From DATFVA01 sp963815785 (GTDB lineage Bacteria; Bacteroidota; Ignavibacteria; Ignavibacteriales; Ignavibacteriaceae), in the NCBI GenBank assembly GCA_963815785.1, contig CAWFHZ010000008.1, positions 171,280-235,279 of the forward strand: a stretch of 64,000 bases of DNA, given 5' to 3'. The position numbers and the translations under genes were made by a program. Under the pieces are notes generated by a model. That model was given only the letters and a program-made list of their open reading frames with translations. It was not told the DNA's origin and did no database searches. Below are positions 9,216 to 16,659 of this stretch, piece after piece. Numbering within the stretch: position 1 is the first letter of the stretch; every line of letters begins with the position of its first letter.

Positions 9216-10472
9216 TTAATTCCTTCTGATTGTTTGAATAGCTTTTAACACTGAACCTGTTGCTTCCTGCACAGTTGAAGCAACATCTTTTGGTTTAGTG
9301 ATTACACCGCATCCGGTCATTCCATTGCCATTTAGTTTCAAGAATCCATTTTCATCAATCAAAGATTTATCAACAGGTAAATTATTTGTATTGGGTTTCA
9401 TTCCTGTAGCCAGCACAACTAGTTCAACCTGGTTTTGCATCAGTTTACCGGTGAGAGAATCTTCGGCTTCAATAATTAAATTGCCGGTTGAATCATCGCG
9501 AAACACCTTTGCAACTTTACCCCTGTGAAAATGAATTTTATCATCTTTTTGTACTGTGGTATAAAAATCTTCAAGCAATCCGTTCGATCTTACATCAATG
9601 TAATGGACATGAATTTCAGTATCCGGGTACTGATCCCTGATATACCTGGTTTGTTTCAGAGAAGCCATACAGCATACCGAAGAGCAATACTCAAGATGAT
9701 TTTCATCTCTCGAACCAGCACACTGGACAAAAGCAACGCTATTAATTTTTTCATTTGTCGATGGTCTGAGAATCTGTCCTTTTGTAGGTCCGTCTGCTGC
9801 AGAAAGTCTTTCCATCATTAAATTTGTTATCACATCGGGATATTTGCCAAAACCCAGCAGATCCAGATTTGCCGCGTTGTACGGTTCCCAGCCTGTTGCC
9901 CAGATAACGGAGTCAACTTCTACAGAAATAAGATTTTCCTTCTCATTCAGATCAATTGCTTTGTATTTGCAAACATCAACGCATTCGTTGCAGCTATCAC
10001 CCAGACAGGTTGATTTGTCAATAATATATTTTTGTGGATAAGCATTTTCGTAAGGGATGTATATGGAAGTATTTTCATCCATATTATAATTAAAATCATT
10101 TTTGCGGAGCTGTGGACAGGCATTTGCACAGTCTCCACAGGCGGTACATTGATTGTTAACATATCTTGGATTCTGCTTTAAAGTTGCGTTATATTTTCCA
10201 TCAGTTTTTAGTACTCCGGTAACGTCCGTAAGTGTAAAAAGTTTTATTAAGGGATTGGTTCGCAGCCGCCTGATATTGATTTCAAGCCCGCAGGAAGGGG
10301 GACACAATTTTGGAAAATATTTATTGAACTGAGCTACCTTACCACCGATATATGAATTCTTTTCAACCAGAATTACGCTCAATCCCGTTTCTGCAGCTTC
10401 AACAGCAGCAGTAATTCCAGCAATACCTGCACCAACAATTAAAACGTTAGATGAAATTGAATTTTCAGACAT
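9216..10472 (-). CDS. qmoA: QmoA: HdrA-like flavoprotein of the quinone-interacting oxidoreductase complex
   Basis: A 418-residue HdrA-related protein. FAD-binding N-terminus (LIVGAGIAGITAAVEAAETG, residues 11-30), the CPPSCGLEINIRRLR segment, a ferredoxin-type motif CTACGDCANACPQL near residue 112, and a second cysteine set CLGDSCNECVDVCKYKAI near 155. The SSVCCMASLKQ segment that binds a cluster in HdrA is present. The shorter length and partner QmoB immediately downstream distinguish it from stand-alone HdrA. It would pass electrons between the membrane and APS reductase. Its position directly upstream of sat-aprBA supports the assignment. Confidence 0.93.
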   Translation of the reverse strand: MSENSISSNVLIVGAGIAGITAAVEAAETGLSVILVEKNSYIGGKVAQFNKYFPKLCPPSCGLEINIRRLRTNPLIKLFTLTDVTGVLKTDGKYNATLKQNPRYVNNQCTACGDCANACPQLRKNDFNYNMDENTSIYIPYENAYPQKYIIDKSTCLGDSCNECVDVCKYKAIDLNEKENLISVEVDSVIWATGWEPYNAANLDLLGFGKYPDVITNLMMERLSAADGPTKGQILRPSTNEKINSVAFVQCAGSRDENHLEYCSSVCCMASLKQTRYIRDQYPDTEIHVHYIDVRSNGLLEDFYTTVQKDDKIHFHRGKVAKVFRDDSTGNLIIEAEDSLTGKLMQNQVELVVLATGMKPNTNNLPVDKSLIDENGFLKLNGNGMTGCGVITKPKDVASTVQEATGSVLKAIQTIRRN

Positions 10473-10488
10473 ATTATTATCCCGTTTA

Positions 10489-11319
10489 TTATTCGTAATA
10501 ACCTATAATTGATTTAATAACCTCTATGTTTTTTACGCCTTCAACTTTTGATAAGACATTAGTAATATCATTTTCCCACATTCTTGATCCGACTTTGGGA
10601 GTACTTCCTCTAATTATTAATGAACCTGATTCGGCATCTGCTTCTATTTCCAACTCGCTGCCCCTGGTTCTTGGTGACTGCTGCAGATATACTTTTGCTT
10701 TTGATGCCAGATGAAGATTTTTGAGAACCTTCATGGTTTTGTTATTTGATCCGAATTCTTTTGCTGAAACAATATTTGAGATAAGGTTTGCTGCAAGATC
10801 GAAATTAATCTTCTCCAGGTTGCATACAATATCATAATGTGCGGGATCTTTCCAGTCAACTCCATATAAATAATGAGACCATTTTTCCCTTCGTTCATCA
10901 ATAAGGTGAATGTATGATAAAACTTCCTCTCTTGTTTTACCGCCTTCTTTCATTAAAGTTTTAATTCTAAATTCTGCAGGAGCAGTGAGCAGTACGCGAA
11001 GTACAAAAGGAATTTCCCCTAAAAGAAACTGGGCAAGATGACCATGATAAATAATGCTTCCTTTCAAAGTAAAATCCAGCAGTGCGGTTTGAAAACAAGC
11101 TAAGTAATGTTTGCGTCTGTCGCCTAATTTATCCCAGATAGTGGGAGATTTTTCGATGAAAGACAGATCACCCAATCCTGTCTCTTTTATCCCATATTTT
11201 TCTGCGGCATTAATTACATCTTCTCTTGTAACAACAGGGCAATTAAGTTTTTCCTTTAATTTCTGTGCGATCATTTCAGTTGCATTCAAAGAACCTCTGG
11301 AAATTGTTATTATATTCAT
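10489..11319 (-). CDS. Cytidylate-kinase-like protein with degenerate P-loop and C-terminal BON-like domain
   Basis: A 276-residue soluble protein. Residues 1-195 resemble the cytidylate kinase-like family (PF13189): a start of the type IITISRGS, a TREDVINAAEKYG helix, and an RVLLTAPAEFRIKTLM segment. However the nucleotide-binding loop reads SRGSLNATEMIAQKL, without the glycine-lysine of a working Walker A. Residues about 200-276 look like a BON-type alpha/beta module (SLIIRGSTPKVGSR ... VEGVKNIEVIKS). It lies between hemA and qmoA, about 17-20 bp from each. Family members are often seen near sulfate-reduction genes, but no function is established. It may bind a nucleotide such as APS/AMP or a phospholipid; that is speculation. 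Confidence 0.75.
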   Translation of the reverse strand: MNIITISRGSLNATEMIAQKLKEKLNCPVVTREDVINAAEKYGIKETGLGDLSFIEKSPTIWDKLGDRRKHYLACFQTALLDFTLKGSIIYHGHLAQFLLGEIPFVLRVLLTAPAEFRIKTLMKEGGKTREEVLSYIHLIDERREKWSHYLYGVDWKDPAHYDIVCNLEKINFDLAANLISNIVSAKEFGSNNKTMKVLKNLHLASKAKVYLQQSPRTRGSELEIEADAESGSLIIRGSTPKVGSRMWENDITNVLSKVEGVKNIEVIKSIIGYYE

Positions 11320-11338
11320 AAGCCCTCCGGGCAGAGTA

Positions 11339-12559
11339 TCATTCTTTATTGATTAAATTATTTTCCTGATTCATTTTTAATGATTGCGTGATTACTGTTT
11401 TCATTCGGTGAATTAGAGAATGTGAAAACTTATCCAGTTGATCGAACTCTTCTTCGGTGATTCGCAGTTTTTGTTCATTTAATAATTGAAGACGGATTGT
11501 TTCAATTTTTTCTTCGAGAAAACTTATAGTTTCATCTTTTTGAGCTTCATTCCATGCCCCGAATATTTCAACTTCATCGGAAATAATTTTTTCTGCTTCA
11601 GGCATATCCAGAGCTATTTCCTCTTCCTCATCGTCAAGATATTTTTTTAACCCTTCCATATCTATAATTTCAATTCCGGTTCTTATTCCTCTAGAATCAA
11701 TATCACGCGGAACTGCCATATCAATTAATAATGTCGGAAGTTTCATCCTGTTGTAAATTTGATTTATCAAAGCAGAATTGATGATAAAACCGGGAGCTCC
11801 TGTAGAGCTTAGTACGCATTTAGAATTGACCATTGCATCTTCCAGGAAATCAAGACTGAATGCATGTCCTTTGTATTTTTCGGCTAATTCTTCCGCTTTA
11901 TAAAAAGTTCTGTTAACAAAAATGAGGTGATTAAATCCTTCATCTGATAGTCGTTCGGCTATGATTTTTGTATTCTGATTAACTCCGACGATTGTTATAA
12001 TATCTTTTCGATCCAACTTTTTCTTGATTATGTTGAATGCTATACCACTTACTGAATGTTTGCCATTCCCGATTTTGGTTTCTGAACGAACTGCTTTACC
12101 TGTTCGGAAAGCGGCGTGAAATAGTTTATGCAGAATTTTATCCGCAGTTTTCTCTGAACAAGCAATGCTGTAAGAATCTTTAATTTGTCCCTGGATTTGA
12201 TATTCCCCGGTAACCATAGAATCTAATCCGGTGATTACTTTAAAGAGATGCCGGGCAACATCAATTCCTTTATGCACATAAAAAAGTTCTTTTTTTATTG
12301 GAGCTTTTAAAATATTTTTTTTGCAATAGAAATCAGTAATAATTTGATAGGGATCTGTTCCTTTTATTACAGTTAAATAAAATTCAAGACGATTGCAGGT
12401 TGAAATGATTACAATTCCTTCAACCTCATGTAAAGATTTCAGGTAGTTTACAGCCTCAGGAATCTTTTTCCGATTAATTTGAAATATCTCTCTTTCAGAG
12501 ATATCGGAAGTTTTATGACTTATTCCGATAACAACCAGATTAAGTTCTTCGGAATTCAT
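11339..12559 (-). CDS. hemA: Glutamyl-tRNA reductase (HemA), copy embedded in the sulfur locus
   Basis: A 406-residue protein with the catalytic cysteine motif STCNRLEFY (C about residue 54), the N-terminal ISHKTSDISERE segment, the LDSMVTGEYQIQGQIK loop, a Rossmann domain (IVGVNQNTKIIAERL) and the LIDMAVPRDID motif. A dimerisation helix region ends the protein. It makes glutamate-1-semialdehyde, the first committed step to tetrapyrroles. Here it would feed siroheme for DsrAB and heme for DsrM/DsrJ. Its ATG overlaps the stop of the upstream rhodanese fragment by 4 bp (ATGA), which implies translational coupling. Whether it is the only hemA of the genome cannot be told; no hemL, hemB or hemC accompany it. 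Confidence 0.9.
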   Translation of the reverse strand: MNSEELNLVVIGISHKTSDISEREIFQINRKKIPEAVNYLKSLHEVEGIVIISTCNRLEFYLTVIKGTDPYQIITDFYCKKNILKAPIKKELFYVHKGIDVARHLFKVITGLDSMVTGEYQIQGQIKDSYSIACSEKTADKILHKLFHAAFRTGKAVRSETKIGNGKHSVSGIAFNIIKKKLDRKDIITIVGVNQNTKIIAERLSDEGFNHLIFVNRTFYKAEELAEKYKGHAFSLDFLEDAMVNSKCVLSSTGAPGFIINSALINQIYNRMKLPTLLIDMAVPRDIDSRGIRTGIEIIDMEGLKKYLDDEEEEIALDMPEAEKIISDEVEIFGAWNEAQKDETISFLEEKIETIRLQLLNEQKLRITEEEFDQLDKFSHSLIHRMKTVITQSLKMNQENNLINKE

Positions 12560-13305
12560 AATAATATTTCCTCGAATTTTGGAAGCTTTTTCAGTTCACC
12601 GAATAATAAACTGCCGCCTCCAAGGTAAGCCACATTCTTAAAACCGTGATTCGAAAACAATCTGGTAGCTTCATAAGACCTTGATCCTTTTGTACAAACA
12701 AATATTATCTCCTGGTCTAAATCGAAATCATTTATTCTTGAGCGGATACCGGAAAAAGGTATGTTAATTGAATTTTCCGGAAATGGCTTTGATTCAGCTT
12801 CATTTTTCTCTCTTACATCTATGAATATTCCGTTAAAGGATGAAAGCAAACGCGGACTGAAATTAATTATTCCATCTTTTTCCTGGTTTATAGCAATGTA
12901 TCCAAGATAATTTAACGGCGAAAAAGGGGAGGAGAGTGCAGGAATAAATGCATGTTCAAGACAAAGCAATGAATAAATTGTTTTTCTATCCTTTAATAAT
13001 TCTGTGAACGGATCGATATACCGTATGACTTCTCCTTCACCAATTAATTGCAAGCCAAGTAATTTTAAACCCGGTTTGGCATAGACCAGTTTTCCGACAA
13101 TATTCTTTACTTCAGGATGATATTCAGCTCTGTCAGACCAAATTCCGAGTACACTACCGGTAGAATATCCTAACTCCGCAGCATTCTTTTCAGTAAGTCC
13201 TGCTGAACAGATGACATTGTCAAATAACTTTAATGATATAGGTTCCGCACTCCCTTTGAATGATATTTTTCTACCATTGATTGAATCAGCTGCGGCTCTT
13301 CCCAT
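12556..13305 (-). CDS. C-terminal part of a split CoA-disulfide reductase-like protein: dimerisation domain plus rhodanese
   Basis: This frame holds the second half of a pyridine-nucleotide disulfide reductase (dimerisation domain, about residues 20-140) followed by a rhodanese domain with the active-site loop VCTKGSRSYEA (Cys near 200). It starts in phase with LITASTGYFPSGSLAGK, which continues the sequence of the neighbouring upstream frame (13353-14252). Adding one A to the A-run at 13358-13362 (plus-strand T-run) would join both into a single protein of 565 residues, the normal length of CoA-disulfide reductase/rhodanese fusions. These enzymes reduce per- and polysulfides with NAD(P)H. 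As written it has no own flavin domain and would be a fragment. Confidence 0.85.
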   Translation of the reverse strand: MGRAAADSINGRKISFKGSAEPISLKLFDNVICSAGLTEKNAAELGYSTGSVLGIWSDRAEYHPEVKNIVGKLVYAKPGLKLLGLQLIGEGEVIRYIDPFTELLKDRKTIYSLLCLEHAFIPALSSPFSPLNYLGYIAINQEKDGIINFSPRLLSSFNGIFIDVREKNEAESKPFPENSINIPFSGIRSRINDFDLDQEIIFVCTKGSRSYEATRLFSNHGFKNVAYLGGGSLLFGELKKLPKFEEILL

Positions 13306-13352
13306 TTTACCTGCAAGTGAACCCGATGGAAAATAACCGGTTGAAGCTGTAA

Positions 13353-14252
13353 TTAAATTTTTATCTCTACACAGTCTCCTGCAGCCCAGATATTAGGAAT
13401 GTTGGTTCGCATCTTTTCATCAACATTTATCCCGCCGCAATCACCGATATTAATATTTATCTTCCTGGCAAGTTCAACCTCAGGTTGTACTCCAACTGAA
13501 ATAAACACATGATCAGAAATAATTTTTTGCCCGTTATCTAAAATGACAACCGGTAAACCGTTTATATCTGATTCTATTTGTTCTACTTTATTTGAAAGTA
13601 ACTGTAGTATATTATCGGATTGAATAGAGTATTCAATGTGTTTAGAAATTTCGGGATCTAAATAACTGTTTAATAAAGAATTTTCTTTCTCAATAAGGAT
13701 CGTTTCAACACCCCACAATGAAACTAATGCCTCAGCTGTTTCACAACCTGCTAAACCTGCCCCGATTATAACTGCTTTTTTTATTTTCCCACTCTGTAAA
13801 GCAGCTCTAATTTTTATTGAATAGGAAGGAAGATAGACCGATGAAATCCGTTCCGATTCCGGATAAGTAAAAGTGGGTTTTATAGCTCGCGAACCAGTTG
13901 CAACAAGTAATGCATCATAAGTGAGTTTAATATTTTTGTTGCTATCCAAATCATGACAAAATATTTCCTGTTTAGAAGGATCAATCTCATATACTTCTGT
14001 CTTTGTAAGTACATTTATCCCTTCAAAATCCTTAAAGAAATTTTCATCCCTTAACACACCATAAGGAGTTTTTGAAAGTTGTGAGATATCGTTTAATTCG
14101 CCGGATATAAAGAAAGGAAGACCACATTTACTTAGTGAAATGAATGGGGATTTTTCAATTATGGTTATCTGATAATTTGATGACAGCCTGCTTAATCTGG
14201 AGGCTGCTTTACAGCCGGCTGCCATTCCACCTATAATTATTACGTTATACAC
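13353..14252 (-). CDS. N-terminal part of a split CoA-disulfide reductase-like protein: FAD/NAD(P)-binding domains
   Basis: A 299-residue FAD-dependent pyridine nucleotide-disulfide oxidoreductase part. It starts with VIIIGGMAAGCKAASRL, has the single redox cysteine of the CoA-disulfide reductase family in SLSKCGLPFF (residue about 43), a central NAD(P)-binding motif AVIIGAGLAGCETAEAL and the terminal FAD motif IPNIWAAGDCVE. Translation then stops at TAA within ATAAAAATTTAATT, just where the family continues. The missing dimerisation and rhodanese domains are encoded in the -1 frame directly after. The break could be a real mutation, a homopolymer assembly error, or a slippage site (AAA followed by A). 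It follows dsrP by 9 bp, so a role in sulfane-sulfur reduction with Dsr is plausible. Confidence 0.85.
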   Translation of the reverse strand: MYNVIIIGGMAAGCKAASRLSRLSSNYQITIIEKSPFISLSKCGLPFFISGELNDISQLSKTPYGVLRDENFFKDFEGINVLTKTEVYEIDPSKQEIFCHDLDSNKNIKLTYDALLVATGSRAIKPTFTYPESERISSVYLPSYSIKIRAALQSGKIKKAVIIGAGLAGCETAEALVSLWGVETILIEKENSLLNSYLDPEISKHIEYSIQSDNILQLLSNKVEQIESDINGLPVVILDNGQKIISDHVFISVGVQPEVELARKININIGDCGGINVDEKMRTNIPNIWAAGDCVEIKI

Positions 14253-14261
14253 TTTAACATA

Positions 14262-15419
14262 TTACGTTTCTAAGACTCTTCTCACCGAGAGAGTGATTTT
14301 ATAAAAGATTGTGATCAGGAAAATTCCAACAGCCCAGATTGAAAGAGAGATTAATGCTTCGGGAACTGTCGGCCAGTATTGAACCACTTTGCCGAAAGGT
14401 GTGGGAATAAATCCCGTAATTATCAAACCTAATCCTTTATCAATCCAGATTGATAAAAAAACCATTATACATGTAAATATTAAAATTTTGTTATTCTTGC
14501 GTAAGTTCGGTACAAGCAGAAAAACTAATGAAGCAATTGAAAGTACAGCCGATGTCCACATCCATGGAACTAATCTGGTTTTGCCATCAAGACCGAAATA
14601 AAGATATTGAAAATGGGAAACGTGTTCAGGAATTGCACTGTATAAAGCAGTAAAAAATTCCATTAAGATGAAGAAAACATTTACGCACATTGCATAAGTG
14701 ATTATCAGACCTAATTTTCTTATTGCCTGCTCACCCGGATCAAACTTTGTCAACTTTTTTATTATCAGGCAGAAAATAACCAGTAATGCCGGTCCCGCTG
14801 AAAATGCAGATGCCAAAAATCTTGGTGCAAGAATGGCTGTTAACCAAAAAGGTCTTCCAGCTAAACCTGAAAGCAAAAATGCAGTAACAGTATGAATGCT
14901 GATAGCCCATGGAATTGAAAGAATGATAACAGGTCTTATCCATCTTGGAGGAGGTATGGATTTCAATTCTGAATTTAGTGTAACCCTTGTTATAATAACA
15001 TTAATGATAAGATAACCACTGAGTGCTACTACATCCCAGAACATGAGGGAATGAAATGTCGGATACAGAAATATGTTTAGCAACCTGGAAGGTTGTCCTA
15101 AATCAACAAAGACAAAAAGAATGCACATAATAACTGAAGCGATAGCAAGAAATTCTCCGAGGATTGTAATTTTTCCGAAAGCTTTATAATCGTGCAGATA
15201 ATATGGAAGAACAACCATAACCGCCGACGCTGCAACACCAACAATAAAAGTGAATTGTGCAATATAAAGTCCCCAGCTGATGTTCCTGCTCATCCCGGTT
15301 ATTCCAAGGCCGTAACTTAATTGATGCATATAAAAATAAAAGCCCGCAAGAATTATTATGGCAAGGAAGAAAATCCAGCTCCAATATTTTTTATTTCCTT
15401 TTAGTGCATACTCTAACAT
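14262..15419 (-). CDS. dsrP: DsrP: NrfD-type integral membrane subunit of DsrMKJOP
   Basis: A 385-residue membrane protein of the NrfD/PsrC family with about ten hydrophobic helices beginning near residue 15. It includes the LSGLAGRPFWLTAILAPRFLASAFSAG-type region of the family around residues 180-205. NrfD proteins interact with menaquinone in the membrane and pass electrons to or from a periplasmic ferredoxin subunit, here DsrO, whose gene ends 9 bp upstream. Length is normal for DsrP (about 385-410). It is the last gene of dsrMKJOP and is followed closely by the split disulfide-reductase gene. Confidence 0.93.
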   Translation of the reverse strand: MLEYALKGNKKYWSWIFFLAIIILAGFYFYMHQLSYGLGITGMSRNISWGLYIAQFTFIVGVAASAVMVVLPYYLHDYKAFGKITILGEFLAIASVIMCILFVFVDLGQPSRLLNIFLYPTFHSLMFWDVVALSGYLIINVIITRVTLNSELKSIPPPRWIRPVIILSIPWAISIHTVTAFLLSGLAGRPFWLTAILAPRFLASAFSAGPALLVIFCLIIKKLTKFDPGEQAIRKLGLIITYAMCVNVFFILMEFFTALYSAIPEHVSHFQYLYFGLDGKTRLVPWMWTSAVLSIASLVFLLVPNLRKNNKILIFTCIMVFLSIWIDKGLGLIITGFIPTPFGKVVQYWPTVPEALISLSIWAVGIFLITIFYKITLSVRRVLET

Positions 15420-15427
15420 TTTTAAAC

Positions 15428-16231
15428 CTATACGAGATAATAAATTTCAGGATTAGTACCCAGACCGGGTTTTCTCCGTATTGAAAACTTTTCTTTTAAT
15501 AATTGTCTTACTTCAGATTTTGGATCATTCAGATTTCCGAACACCAGCGCTTTTTCCGAACAAGCTTCAACGCAGGCAGGCGGAAGTCCTTCTGCTAATC
15601 TTTCATCACAAAACTGGCATTTCTCAACTACTCCTTTTGTACGTGTTGGAAACTCTGCATTTATATCTTTAATGAAAGGTCGGGGATCTCTCCAGTTAAA
15701 ACTTCTTGAACCGTACGGACATGCAGCCATACAGTATCTGCAACCGATGCACCTGTGCCAGTCCATCATCACTATTCCATCTTCACGTTTCCATGTTGCC
15801 TGGGTGGGACAAACATTTACGCACGGCGGGTTATCGCAATTATTACAGAAAACAGGAACCATTTTATCATTATATTTTTCCGTCATATAAAAATTTTCCT
15901 GATCAACAAAAGTATTCTCATAAGGTTCTTTCCAGATCCATTTTATTTCATCCTTTGATTCATGAAAATCGGGAATGTTATGTATTTTGTTGCAGGCATC
16001 AATACATTTTGTACATCCTTTTTCTGATAAGCATTTACGCAGATCCACAACCATCGCGAGTCGTTCCTGCTGAATAGTTTTAGAGGTCGTCTTTTTAACA
16101 GGAAAATCATCAGTTGAAGTTATCAGATCGACGGCTTTACTTTGTGCACGGAGGTTTAATAAACTATCGGATGCTATTCCGATTGCTGTTATCCCTGCAA
16201 TTTTCAGAAATTTTCTCCGATCACTTTTCAT
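15428..16231 (-). CDS. dsrO: DsrO: periplasmic Tat-exported ferredoxin subunit
   Basis: A 267-residue iron-sulfur protein. The N-terminus SDRRKFLKIAGITAIG is a twin-arginine signal, so the protein acts outside the cytoplasmic membrane. Four [4Fe-4S] motifs can be seen: CLSEKGCTKCIDACNK, CNNCDNPPCVNVCP, CIGCRYCMAACPYG and the CQFCDERLAEGLPPACVEACS region. It would link the triheme cytochrome DsrJ to the membrane protein DsrP. Its ATG overlaps the dsrJ stop by 4 bp (ATGA). Confidence 0.94.
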   Translation of the reverse strand: MKSDRRKFLKIAGITAIGIASDSLLNLRAQSKAVDLITSTDDFPVKKTTSKTIQQERLAMVVDLRKCLSEKGCTKCIDACNKIHNIPDFHESKDEIKWIWKEPYENTFVDQENFYMTEKYNDKMVPVFCNNCDNPPCVNVCPTQATWKREDGIVMMDWHRCIGCRYCMAACPYGSRSFNWRDPRPFIKDINAEFPTRTKGVVEKCQFCDERLAEGLPPACVEACSEKALVFGNLNDPKSEVRQLLKEKFSIRRKPGLGTNPEIYYLV

Positions 16232-16626
16232 GATTGCTTCTCCAATTTTTTTGGTTCATTATGGCAATCCCAGCAATAAGCAGAAACACCTACATAATTA
16301 TGACATTGATCGCAGAATTTTGATTTATCAGAATGACAGTTTAAGCAGGTATTTGTAAGGCTCATTTTGTAGTGCTTACCGTCAGCGGCGGTGAAATTTC
16401 TGTCACCCTCTCTTACTACTTTGTATCTCCACTCATTTAAGAGAACCATGTGATTAGTAATCATATATTCGGTACTTTCAACACATTCCTTCTGATTGGT
16501 TTTATCGGGCAATACCAGGTTCGGTTTTTCGAGTGCCTTACTACTTGAAAGGTTATACCATATTGGTGAAGTAAATAATCCGATAAATAGAATTAATCCT
16601 GTAATAATTTTTCCTGCATCATACAT
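16228..16626 (-). CDS. dsrJ: DsrJ: triheme cytochrome c
   Basis: A 132-residue cytochrome with an N-terminal uncleaved-looking membrane anchor (residues 7-24) and three CxxCH heme sites at C94-H98, C105-H109 and C118-H122. The segment ECVESTEYMITNHM around Cys48 matches the DsrJ signature in which this cysteine is a proposed axial ligand of one heme. It faces the periplasm and is part of DsrMKJOP. It lies between dsrK (33 bp) and dsrO (4-bp overlap). All features that separate DsrJ from generic class III cytochromes are there. Confidence 0.93.
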   Translation of the reverse strand: MYDAGKIITGLILFIGLFTSPIWYNLSSSKALEKPNLVLPDKTNQKECVESTEYMITNHMVLLNEWRYKVVREGDRNFTAADGKHYKMSLTNTCLNCHSDKSKFCDQCHNYVGVSAYCWDCHNEPKKLEKQS

Positions 16627-16659
16627 TGTTGCTCCTTAAAACATCAATCTATTAAAATT

